A stretch of 64,000 nt of DNA from Bacteroidales bacterium UBA1181. GTDB lineage: Bacteria > Bacteroidota > Bacteroidia > Bacteroidales > Paludibacteraceae. Made by a program: the position numbers and the translations under genes. The notes below the pieces were generated by a model. The model made no database searches, had not been told where the DNA came from, and saw only the letters and a program-made list of their open reading frames with translations. The stretch lies in contig DBYR01000014.1 in NCBI GenBank assembly GCA_002310215.1, positions 1 through 64,000 of the forward strand, given 5' to 3'. Positions 37,248 to 44,045 of this stretch are shown here, piece by piece. Every line of letters starts with the position of its first letter. The stretch's first letter is position 1.

Positions 37248-38233
37248 GCGTTCGTTTTTTTCTTGTTGAAGTAGAACATGAGGGCCATGGCGAGTATGCC
37301 CACTGAGATCAGCATGAGGGTTTGGGAACCATGGACTAACAGGGCGAAGGAGCAGGCTTGGTCTTCGAACACACCGTAGGTGACGAGGGTCCCGATTACC
37401 AGGACGTGCCATGCGCCCAGACCGCCCTGCACTGGGGCGATGATGCCGAGGCTACCCATGACGAACGCGGAGAGTCCGCAGAGCATGCTCAGGTTCTCCG
37501 TGTAGTCGAAAGCGAAGAAGCAGAGGTAGAACATGAAATAGTAGCAGACGAAGATGAGGATGGAGTAGAGGATGAAGAGCCCCTTGTGCTCCAGTTTCAG
37601 CACGGATTTCAGTCCGTTGACCACATTCGAGAGCATCTCCTTGATCTTCGCGTATATCTTTGTGTTCTTGATCGCCTTCCTGAATAGGAGAGGTAAGGCG
37701 ATGAGCGAAACGATGATTATCCAAGTGATAGGGTTGGATAAGAGTCCGATGGCCCCCTCGATGAGGTGGTATTGCTCCGCCAATTGCATGATTTCGGAGT
37801 ATTGTAGGACGATGGTGAGGAGGATGACGAAGCCCTCCACGATGATGTCCACGCTTCTGTCCACGATGAGCGTGCCGAGCAATTCTGTGAAGGGAACCCC
37901 CTCGTATTTCTTCACCAAGCCACACCGGGCGATCTCACCGGCTCTCGGCACGGCGTAGTTGATGCAATATCCGGCCATGACGGCTCCGTATACGTTCCAG
38001 AGGTTCACCTCCTTCCCGAGCGGGTCGATCAGCATTTTCCATCTTACGGCGCGCAGGAAGTGGCTCAGGAGGGCGATGAAGAGAGGAATGATGATCCAGA
38101 TGATTCTGACGCCGCGGAGGTTGTCCATCAATGTGTCGATGTCCCAATCCTTGTAGACGTACCAAAAAATAAGGATTCCCAAGCCTAGGGAGAATATAAC
38201 TTTAAGTGCGGTTTTTATGTTATCTTTCTTCAT
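37244..38233 (-). CDS. Lysylphosphatidylglycerol-synthase-TM / flippase-like membrane protein
   Basis: The 329-residue integral membrane protein has about eight predicted helices and matches the UPF0104 / LPG synthase transmembrane family (FLRAVRWKMLIDPLG, MAGYCINYAVPRAGEIARCG, GSLGIIAPVQGGLGAWHVLV). The family includes lipid flippase domains, but the catalytic LPG synthase part is absent, so a role in lipid or polyprenyl-lipid translocation is inference. Its stop overlaps the TPR gene start by 4 bases. It is divergent from rsmA. Confidence 0.85.
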   Translation of the reverse strand: MKKDNIKTALKVIFSLGLGILIFWYVYKDWDIDTLMDNLRGVRIIWIIIPLFIALLSHFLRAVRWKMLIDPLGKEVNLWNVYGAVMAGYCINYAVPRAGEIARCGLVKKYEGVPFTELLGTLIVDRSVDIIVEGFVILLTIVLQYSEIMQLAEQYHLIEGAIGLLSNPITWIIIVSLIALPLLFRKAIKNTKIYAKIKEMLSNVVNGLKSVLKLEHKGLFILYSILIFVCYYFMFYLCFFAFDYTENLSMLCGLSAFVMGSLGIIAPVQGGLGAWHVLVIGTLVTYGVFEDQACSFALLVHGSQTLMLISVGILAMALMFYFNKKKTNA

Positions 38234-38341
38234 CGCTGCAATCGTTTACGCAAAATTACTAATATTTATTTTTCTATTGTGATTCCTAATGAAAAATTGT
38301 ATTTTCGCGCTACCAAATTTTAACGAAAAATAAGATGGATT

Positions 38342-39169
38342 ATGACAGTTACGCCCAAGAAGTCTCTCGGGCAACACTTTTTGAAGGATCAAAACATTGC
38401 TCGGGCAATTGCTGATAGTTTAGGTGTGAGCTCACCTACACAGGTTTTGGAAGTGGGACCTGGTATGGGTGTGCTAACCCAATATTTGCTTCAAAATGAG
38501 CAGATTGATCTCAAAGTGGTGGAACTGGATAAGGAATCTGTAGACTACCTGAACGTTAACTTCCCTGAATTGAATGGCCGCATCTTGGCGGAGGATTTCC
38601 TGAAGTTGGATCTGAATAAGGTCTATCCGACCGGCGATTTCTATGTGATCGGTAATTATCCGTACAATATATCCAGCCAGATCTTCTTCAAGGTCTTGGA
38701 GTACCGCGACCGTATCCCTGTCTGCTCGGGCATGATACAGAAGGAGGTGGCTGAACGTATGGCCTCCCAGAAGGGTTGTAAGGCCTACGGTATCTTAAGT
38801 GTGCTGCTACAAGCTTTTTATGACATAGAGTACCTTTTCACCGTTCATGAACATGTGTTCGACCCTCCTCCCAAGGTGAAGTCCGCGGTTATCCGTATGA
38901 GGAGAAACGGTGTGCATGACTTGGGATGCGACGAGGCTTTGTTCGTCCGTGTCGTCAAAACGGCCTTCAACCAGCGCAGGAAAATGTTGCGCAACTCTCT
39001 TCAACCTATCTTAGGTAAGGATAATGCGGTATTCTCGGACGTTGTCTTCACGAAACGCCCTGAGCAGTTATCCGTGCATGAGTTCGTCGACCTGACGAAC
39101 CTTGTGGAGAAATCAATGCCGGAAGAGCCGGCCGAAACAAAAAAACAGAAAGAAAATGGAAGAGAGTAA
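38342..39169 (+). CDS. rsmA: 16S rRNA dimethyladenosine transferase
   Basis: This methylates the two adjacent adenines near the 3' end of 16S rRNA. The 275 residues show N-terminal KKSLGQHFLKDQNIARAI, the SAM motif VLEVGPGMGVLTQYLL and the catalytic NYPYNISSQIFFKVLE. The C-terminus is basic and helical. The length is normal. It overlaps corA by 14 bases, which suggests translational coupling. Confidence 0.95.
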   Translation: MTVTPKKSLGQHFLKDQNIARAIADSLGVSSPTQVLEVGPGMGVLTQYLLQNEQIDLKVVELDKESVDYLNVNFPELNGRILAEDFLKLDLNKVYPTGDFYVIGNYPYNISSQIFFKVLEYRDRIPVCSGMIQKEVAERMASQKGCKAYGILSVLLQAFYDIEYLFTVHEHVFDPPPKVKSAVIRMRRNGVHDLGCDEALFVRVVKTAFNQRRKMLRNSLQPILGKDNAVFSDVVFTKRPEQLSVHEFVDLTNLVEKSMPEEPAETKKQKENGRE

Positions 39170-40124
39170 AGGCATACAACAGGTCAGACTGTTCTATTTT
39201 GACAAGGGACGTCTGAAGATGGCGAGGGATATCTCTATCTTGAAGGAGGTACCGTTGGACAATTTCGTGTGGATCGATTTGAACCACGTCGCCCCGGATA
39301 CGGAGTCGCAGTTGGAGCAATTCCTGAAAATCTATATCCAGGAAGAGGAGGAGATGGAGGAGATCGAGATGTCTTCCCGCTTCATCGAGACGGACGACAC
39401 GTTGGTGGCCAACGCTAGCTTCTTGTTGGATACGTACGAGAAGGAGACGGTCTCCTTCATCCTGAAGAATGGTATCTTGATCTCTGTGCGTGAAAACGAT
39501 TATCTGAAGTCCTTCAACGATACGGTGAAGAAGCTTTTCGCTAACCCGAAGAGCTACCCGACGGGCTTCCATATCTTCGTCGCCCTGCTGGAGACCCGTG
39601 TCGAGTATGACGCCGACATGATCGAGGACGCCACTTCGGCGATCACCCAGTTGAGCCAGACCTTGACGGTGGCCGAGGACGTCGACGAGGATGTCCTCTT
39701 GGAAATCAAGAACATGCAGGAGCGTGTCATGCACTTGCGTGAGAACGTCGTGGACAAGCACCGCGTCGTCTCCAGCATCCTGCGTAGCGTGTTGGTGCCG
39801 GAGGATCTGAAGCCTCGCCTGAACATGGTGATCAAGGATATCAATTCTCTGGTGGAGCACATCAAATTCGGCTTCGACCGTCTGGATTACCTCCAGGATA
39901 CCTTCCTCGGTTTGGTTAACATCGAACAGAATAAGATCATCAAGATATTCACCTTGGTGTCCGTGATATTCACGCCGCCGACTCTGATCGCGAGCATCTA
40001 TGGAATGAACTTCGAGTTCATGCCTGAGCTGCATTGGCGCTACGGTTACCTGATCGCCGTGATCAGCATGGTGGTGGTCAGCATCGGGGTCGTCGTGTGG
40101 TTTAAGAAAAAGAATTGGTTGTAA
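39156..40124 (+). CDS. corA: CorA-family magnesium/divalent-cation transporter
   Basis: From the ATG at 39156 (MEESKGIQQVRLFYFDKG) it is 322 residues. I prefer this start because the upstream residues of the open frame are only a read-through of rsmA. The N-terminal cytoplasmic domain is followed by a long helix and two C-terminal membrane helices. The signature YGMN (SIYGMNFEFMPEL) joins the helices, and the protein ends FKKKNWL. It probably mediates Mg2+ uptake. It is cotranscribed with rsmA, while obgE follows after 19 bases. Confidence 0.9.
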   Translation: MEESKGIQQVRLFYFDKGRLKMARDISILKEVPLDNFVWIDLNHVAPDTESQLEQFLKIYIQEEEEMEEIEMSSRFIETDDTLVANASFLLDTYEKETVSFILKNGILISVRENDYLKSFNDTVKKLFANPKSYPTGFHIFVALLETRVEYDADMIEDATSAITQLSQTLTVAEDVDEDVLLEIKNMQERVMHLRENVVDKHRVVSSILRSVLVPEDLKPRLNMVIKDINSLVEHIKFGFDRLDYLQDTFLGLVNIEQNKIIKIFTLVSVIFTPPTLIASIYGMNFEFMPELHWRYGYLIAVISMVVVSIGVVVWFKKKNWL

Positions 40125-40143
40125 ATGTTTAATTACCAGATAT

Positions 40144-41250
40144 ATGGCTGAAACGAACTTTGTCGATTACGTGAAGATTTATTGCCGGTCGGGCAAGGGT
40201 GGGGCAGGCTCCGCTCATCTGCGCCGTGAGAAGTATATCCCTAAGGGTGGACCTGACGGTGGTGACGGCGGTCGTGGCGGCCATATCATCCTGCGTGGTA
40301 ACAAGGATTATTGGACGTTGATCCACCTGAAGTTCGAAAAGCACATCATGGCGGGCAATGGCGAGAATGGTAGCCAAAGCCGTAGCTTCGGTGCGGATGG
40401 CAAGGATAGGATCATCGAAGTGCCTTGCGGTACGGTGGTCTACGACGCTGACAGCGGCGAGTTCCTCTGCGATGTCACCGCGGACGGACAGGAGGTGATC
40501 CTGCTGAGGGGCGGTCGTGGCGGTTTGGGCAACTGGCACTTCAAATCGGCCACGAACCAGACGCCTCGTTTCGCGCAGCCGGGCGAACCTGCCATCGAGA
40601 AGAATGTGATCCTTGAGCTGAAGGTGCTGGCGGATGTCGGTCTCGTGGGTTTCCCGAACGCTGGCAAGTCCACACTGCTTTCCGCCGTGACGGCCGCCAA
40701 GCCTAAGATCGCCAATTATCCCTTCACGACGCTGGAGCCTAACCTGGGCATCGTGGCCTACCGCGACCAGAAGTCTTTCGCCATGGCGGATATCCCCGGC
40801 ATCATCGAAGGCGCTTCGGAGGGCCGTGGCATCGGGTTGCGTTTCCTCCGCCACATCGAGCGGAACGCTATCCTGCTCTTCCTGATTCCTTGCGATACGG
40901 AGGATATCATGAAGGAGTACGAGATCCTGCTGAACGAGTTGGAGCAATATAATCCTGAACTGCTGAAGAAACAGCGTGTGCTGGGCATCTCCAAGTGCGA
41001 TATGATCGATGAGGATATGATGAACGATATGCGCAAGTTGTTGCCTACGGATGTGCCGTGCGTCTTCTTCTCCTCCATTACGGGCATGGGTCTGATGGAA
41101 CTGAAGGATCTGCTTTGGGAGGAGCTGAGCAAGGATGTGGATCGCCACATGACCATGACGCACCGTCCGATGGAGGTGGATGATTATGAGGAGGATGAGG
41201 ACGAGGAGCTGGGCGACGATATTGAAATCGAGTGGGATGACGAAAAATAG
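40144..41250 (+). CDS. obgE: GTPase ObgE/CgtA
   Basis: A ribosome-associated GTPase involved in 50S assembly and stress control. The 368 residues have the glycine-rich Obg domain (about 1-160; GKGGAGSAHLRREKY, GGPDGGDGGRGGHI) and a G domain (about 160-330): G1 GFPNAGKST, G2/switch PFTTLEP, G3 DIPG, G4 SKCD in place of the usual NKxD, and G5 SSITG. The tail is very acidic (EEDEDEELGDD). It is third in rsmA-corA-obgE. Confidence 0.96.
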   Translation: MAETNFVDYVKIYCRSGKGGAGSAHLRREKYIPKGGPDGGDGGRGGHIILRGNKDYWTLIHLKFEKHIMAGNGENGSQSRSFGADGKDRIIEVPCGTVVYDADSGEFLCDVTADGQEVILLRGGRGGLGNWHFKSATNQTPRFAQPGEPAIEKNVILELKVLADVGLVGFPNAGKSTLLSAVTAAKPKIANYPFTTLEPNLGIVAYRDQKSFAMADIPGIIEGASEGRGIGLRFLRHIERNAILLFLIPCDTEDIMKEYEILLNELEQYNPELLKKQRVLGISKCDMIDEDMMNDMRKLLPTDVPCVFFSSITGMGLMELKDLLWEELSKDVDRHMTMTHRPMEVDDYEEDEDEELGDDIEIEWDDEK

Positions 41251-41257
41251 ATGACGT

Positions 41258-41557
41258 ATGTTGGAGTTTCTTGCAGAAAATAATTGTTTGGGCCTATTGG
41301 TGGGCCTTCTTACTTTCCTGATTATCGGACTTTTCCACCCTTTGGTGATCAAAGGGGAGTACTACTTCGGGGTGAAGTGCTGGTGGGTGTTTCTCCTTGC
41401 CGGACTTGTTTGTGTGGTCTTGTCCGTGCTTGCGGAGAATCAGACGGTCTCATCGCTCTTGGGGGTGGTCGCCTTTTCCTGTTTCTGGAGCATCAAGGAG
41501 GTTTTCGACCAGCGGAAGAGGGTAGAGAAGGGGTGGTTCCCGAAACGGCAACGGTAG
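41258..41557 (+). CDS. Small membrane protein, DUF4491-like
   Basis: The 99 residues contain three likely membrane segments (LGLLVGLLTFLIIGLFHPL, WWVFLLAGLVCVVLSVLA, SLLGVVAFSCFWSI), with a basic end KGWFPKRQR. The pattern resembles the DUF4491 family of Bacteroidota and Firmicutes small membrane proteins, and that assignment is tentative. The gene begins 7 bases after obgE and probably ends the operon. Confidence 0.65.
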   Translation: MLEFLAENNCLGLLVGLLTFLIIGLFHPLVIKGEYYFGVKCWWVFLLAGLVCVVLSVLAENQTVSSLLGVVAFSCFWSIKEVFDQRKRVEKGWFPKRQR

Positions 41558-41612
41558 GGGCGTAAGGTGCCTCCGCCCTGTTTTGTTAGTTCCTTGTTCC
41601 ATATATAGCTTG

Positions 41613-41639
41613 CAGGTCTTCCCCTTTAAGCGGGAAGGA
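41613..41639 (+). terminator. Terminator-like hairpin after the obgE operon
   Basis: The arms GTCTTCCC and GGGAAGGAC flank a CTTTAAGC loop. The downstream bases (GTTTCTTG) are only weakly T-rich. Its position, 55 bases after the last gene, fits the operon end. Confidence 0.45.
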
Positions 41640-41682
41640 CGTTTCTTGTGCGTGAAATGCTATGGCACGAATGCCTTTTTTT

Positions 41683-41740
41683 TGTGTTTTTGTCGAGTAT
41701 AATCGATGGAAAGTGTGTGTTTTTGTCGAATATAATCGAT
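41683..41740. repeat. Tandem pair of 25-bp repeats containing TCGA-TATAA-TCGA
   Basis: The copies at 41683-41707 and 41716-41740 differ by one base. Each holds GTCGARTATAATCGAT, itself a near-palindrome, and they are separated by 8 bases. They lie between the obgE operon and the RAYT unit. They may be binding sites or the scar of an insertion. Confidence 0.6.
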
Positions 41741-41752
41741 AAAATTTATACT

Positions 41753-41768
41753 ATGTTTCTAGAAACAT
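41753..41768. promoter_or_regulatory. 16-bp perfect palindrome upstream of the RAYT promoter
   Basis: ATGTTTCTAGAAACAT is perfectly palindromic and lies 26 bases before the -33 element of the RAYT promoter. It could be an operator for a dimeric regulator; no regulator is identified. Confidence 0.45.
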
Positions 41769-41780
41769 CTGCATGCATAT

Positions 41781-41836
41781 TCTGCCTTCATATTTTGCAG
41801 ACATCACAAAAACTTATATCTTTGAAAATAAATTAA
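41781..41836 (+). repeat. 56-bp direct repeat, copy 1 (carries the RAYT promoter)
   Basis: The copy recurs at 42524-42579 with one mismatch (T to C), and weaker similarity continues about 12 bases further. The copies bracket the RAYT gene. Each contains a complete Bacteroidota promoter. Confidence 0.85.
41794..41824 (+). promoter_or_regulatory. Promoter of the RAYT gene
   Basis: TTTG (41794-41797), 19 bases, TATCTTTG (41817-41824): an exact match to the Bacteroidota vegetative consensus. Transcription would begin near 41831, only about 16 bases before the ATG at 41847. Confidence 0.8.
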
Positions 41837-41846
41837 TGATCTGATT

Positions 41847-42443
41847 ATGTTTGCACGACACCATCGGCGGTCGATACGATTGAAGAATTATGATTATTCA
41901 CAATCTGGAATCTATTTCGTGACGATTTGCACAAAAAATAGGGAACATATATTTTGTAGCATAGAAAACGGGGAGACAAAGCTGTCAGAAGAAGGAATTA
42001 TCGCTGACAAATGTTGGATGGAGATACCCACCCATTTCCCTGATGTTGTGTTACATGAATATGTCATTATGCCTAATCATATCCATGGTATTATTGAAAT
42101 AAAAAAATCCATGGATGTATTGGATAGGGATGCGCGTAACAACGTGGATATACATAACAATGTGGATGCGCGTGACATCGTGGGGGCGAAAAATTTTTCG
42201 CCCCTACCACACCCATCATCATTGACGAATGAATCCATACGACCAACGGGGACGTCACGTACCATTGGATCGATTGTTCGTGGATTCAAAATCGGTGTAA
42301 CGAAGGGAATCGGTTATTCCCCGTGGCAGCGCAATTATTATGAACATATCATACGTGATTACATGGAATATGAGAGAATCGCAGAATACATTGTACAAAA
42401 CCCACTGAAATGGGAAAATGACTGTTTTTATGGGAACGAATGA
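41847..42443 (+). CDS. REP-associated tyrosine transposase (RAYT, Y1/HUH family)
   Basis: The 198-residue single-strand-DNA transposase is of the TnpA_REP type. Visible features: the N-terminal HHRRSIRLKNYDYSQSGIYF, FVTICTKNREHIF, the HUH motif within MPNHIHGIIEI (His-x-His), and the C-terminal YSPWQRNYYEHIIRD with the catalytic tyrosine region and VQNPLKW ending. A stretch of about 40 residues (about 90-130, after EIKKSMDVLD) is low-complexity, contains an in-frame 22-bp palindrome (42183-42204) and looks inserted. Both catalytic parts remain, so it could be active. It is bracketed by 56-bp repeats. Confidence 0.88.
   Translation: MFARHHRRSIRLKNYDYSQSGIYFVTICTKNREHIFCSIENGETKLSEEGIIADKCWMEIPTHFPDVVLHEYVIMPNHIHGIIEIKKSMDVLDRDARNNVDIHNNVDARDIVGAKNFSPLPHPSSLTNESIRPTGTSRTIGSIVRGFKIGVTKGIGYSPWQRNYYEHIIRDYMEYERIAEYIVQNPLKWENDCFYGNE
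42183..42204. repeat. REP-like palindrome inside the RAYT gene
   Basis: A perfect 22-base palindrome with arms GGGGCGAAAAA and TTTTTCGCCCC lies in frame inside the transposase gene and encodes GAKNFSP. The same palindrome, slightly longer, is at 46303-46330. Confidence 0.75.
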
Positions 42444-42523
42444 TGTTTTTATCGCAATAATCTTCTAAGCAAATATTACAACTATTACAGCGAGAATGTG
42501 AAGGCCTATAGTACCCGACAATC

Positions 42524-42579
42524 TCTGCCTTCATATTTTGCAGACATCACAAAAACTTATATCTTTGAAAACAAATTAA
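42524..42579 (+). repeat. 56-bp direct repeat, copy 2
   Basis: Identical to 41781-41836 except for one base. It lies 80 bases after the RAYT stop and carries its own promoter pointing into the methyltransferase leader. Confidence 0.85.
42537..42567 (+). promoter_or_regulatory. Duplicate promoter upstream of the methyltransferase
   Basis: TTTG (42537-42540), 19 bases, TATCTTTG (42560-42567), the same as at 41794-41824. The start point would be near 42574, giving a leader of about 313 bases before the methyltransferase ATG at 42887. That leader contains two hairpins. Confidence 0.7.
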
Positions 42580-42703
42580 AAAACTGATTTTTACGAACCA
42601 GACAGTAAGAATTTTTAAATAGTAACATACAGCATTAGCTATTATTCTTGTCCAAATCAAAAGCCTGCAAACTGATGATTTAGAATTATCGGATATACGC
42701 TAA

Positions 42704-42813
42704 TCCACGGAGAGTTATGCGCTTTCTGTACCACTTGTTTAGAGTTAATGCTCTCACCTTTAGGTGTGGGCTAATCTAGCAAGTGGGCGGAGTTCTTGCA
42801 GGCTCTCCGTGGA
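42704..42813 (+). ncRNA. Long imperfect hairpin in the methyltransferase leader
   Basis: Nested complementary pairs span 110 bases. TCCACGGAGAG (42704-42714) pairs with CTCTCCGTGGA (42803-42813), CCACTTG (42731-42737) with CAAGTGG (42779-42785), and CACCT with AGGTG around 42755-42766. The outer internal loop is symmetric (16 bases on each side). It could be a cis-regulatory RNA, a folded single-strand recombination site or a remnant element. The sequence shows the pairing; the function is not known. Confidence 0.55.
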
Positions 42814-42854
42814 CAAGATGGAAAGGCTCACACCTTTCTTTTTCCCGATAGCGA

Positions 42855-42883
42855 GATTGATAGTGATGCGCAAACTATCAATC
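42855..42883 (+). promoter_or_regulatory. 10-bp perfect hairpin abutting the methyltransferase start
   Basis: GATTGATAGT (42855-42864) and ACTATCAATC (42874-42883) form a perfect stem with a 9-base loop, ending 3 bases before the ATG at 42887. In RNA it would mask the ribosome-binding region. In DNA it could be an operator for a dimer. The loop contains an in-frame ATG (42866). Confidence 0.65.
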
Positions 42884-42886
42884 AGC

Positions 42887-43936
42887 ATGGCAGGAAATAA
42901 AAGTCTGAATGCCGCCAATAAGGCAAAAGAAGATGAGTTCTACACAGAACTCTCTGATATTGAAAACGAATTGAAGCACTACAAACAACACTTCAAGGAT
43001 AAAGTGGTGCTCTGTAACTGTGATGACCCTCGCATCAGCAATTTCTTTCACTATTTCAGCTACAATTTCGAGCAATTAGGCTTGAAAAAACTTATCACCA
43101 CTTGCTATAAAAGTCAAGAGCGTGATTTGTTTAGTCAAAACAACTCAGAGCGTGCCATTTGGCTTGAATATACGGGCGACCATAATGGCAACCGTGTACC
43201 AGACCCTGAAGAGATAGGCATCAACTATCTCAAGGGTGATGGTGATTTCCGCTCGCAAGAATGCATCGAACTATTAAAGCAAGCGGATATTGTAGTGACC
43301 AACCCTCCTTTTTCGCTGTTTAGAGAGTACGTCGCACAATTGATGAAATACAACAAGAAATTTGTGATTATAGGGAACCAAAACGCAATAACATATAAGG
43401 AAATATTTTCATATATAAAGGCGAATCAACTATGGTTGGGAAGTACACTTTCTTTTGCAAAATTCAGAGTGCCAGATTATTACGAACCCAAGCCAACACG
43501 TTTTTGGATTGATGAAACAGGTCAGAAATGGCGAAGCATGGGAAATATTTGTTGGTTTACCAATCTTGATATAGCTAAACGACACGAAGAGATTATCCTT
43601 TATAAATCCTACAATGAAGAAGAATATCCCCAATATGACAATTATCAGGCTATCAATGTGAATAAGGTGGCTGATATTCCTATGGATTATGATGGTGTGA
43701 TGGGTGTACCTATTACTTTTTTGGATAAATATAATCCTGAACAATTTGAGATATTAGGAATAATGGCTTCTACGACTATAGATAGTCTAAATTTTGGGTA
43801 TCCTTATGTAAATGGGAAAAAGATATACGCCCGCATCCTCATCCGTCGTCGTCAACCCTCCGCCTCCACATACCCACAACCCGAAGAGACGACACTGATG
43901 GCGGCAGAGAAACAGGAGGGGTATGGAAAGGAATGA
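42887..43936 (+). CDS. EcoRI-type adenine-specific DNA methyltransferase
   Basis: The 349 residues match the M.EcoRI family, which makes N6-methyladenine (GAATTC in the type enzyme). Visible features: DEFYTELSDIENELKHY, CNCDDPRISNFFHYFSYNF and the catalytic TNPPFSLFREYV (NPPF), then GNQNAITYKE. I chose the ATG at 42887 (MAGNKSLNAANKAKEDEFYT) because it lines up with the family N-terminus; the open frame runs upstream to 42764 with no family-like residues. No EcoRI-type nuclease is adjacent, and the candidate partner is the DUF262-HNH protein two genes on. The recognition sequence cannot be inferred from the family alone. Confidence 0.9.
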   Translation: MAGNKSLNAANKAKEDEFYTELSDIENELKHYKQHFKDKVVLCNCDDPRISNFFHYFSYNFEQLGLKKLITTCYKSQERDLFSQNNSERAIWLEYTGDHNGNRVPDPEEIGINYLKGDGDFRSQECIELLKQADIVVTNPPFSLFREYVAQLMKYNKKFVIIGNQNAITYKEIFSYIKANQLWLGSTLSFAKFRVPDYYEPKPTRFWIDETGQKWRSMGNICWFTNLDIAKRHEEIILYKSYNEEEYPQYDNYQAINVNKVADIPMDYDGVMGVPITFLDKYNPEQFEILGIMASTTIDSLNFGYPYVNGKKIYARILIRRRQPSASTYPQPEETTLMAAEKQEGYGKE

Positions 43937-44045
43937 TATTGTTCCGAAAAATTATAAAATCGGAATAATATAACGGTGATTTTGGTGAAAATCGGAATAA
44001 TATAATACCTTTGTAGTGGTTTTATATCATAAATCGGAATAATAT
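43936..44045 (+). promoter_or_regulatory. Operator array upstream of the Fic gene
   Basis: AAATCGGAATAATAT occurs exactly at 43957-43971, 43989-44003 and 44031-44045. A diverged inverted copy (ATATTGTTCCGAAAA) lies at 43936-43950. Copy 2 lies between the promoter elements and copy 3 overlaps the Fic ATG. This layout fits autorepression by the HTH-bearing Fic protein, which is inference. Confidence 0.7.
43981..44013 (+). promoter_or_regulatory. Promoter of the Fic gene
   Basis: TTTG (43981-43984), 21 bases, TACCTTTG (44006-44013). The spacing is at the upper end of the accepted range. Transcription would start near 44020, about 24 bases before the ATG at 44044. Confidence 0.65.

Noticed and set aside
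39048..40034. 328-residue minus-strand frame opposite rsmA-corA
   Set aside because: Antisense shadow; corA carries the YGMN signature in the other strand.
42704..42813. Integron attC site
   Set aside because: The hairpin shape is suggestive, but no GTTRRRY/RYYYAAC core sites are at its ends and no integrase is present.
42764..42886. Longer N-terminus of the methyltransferase
   Set aside because: The residues before 42887 show no similarity to the family N-terminus and are encoded by the hairpin region.
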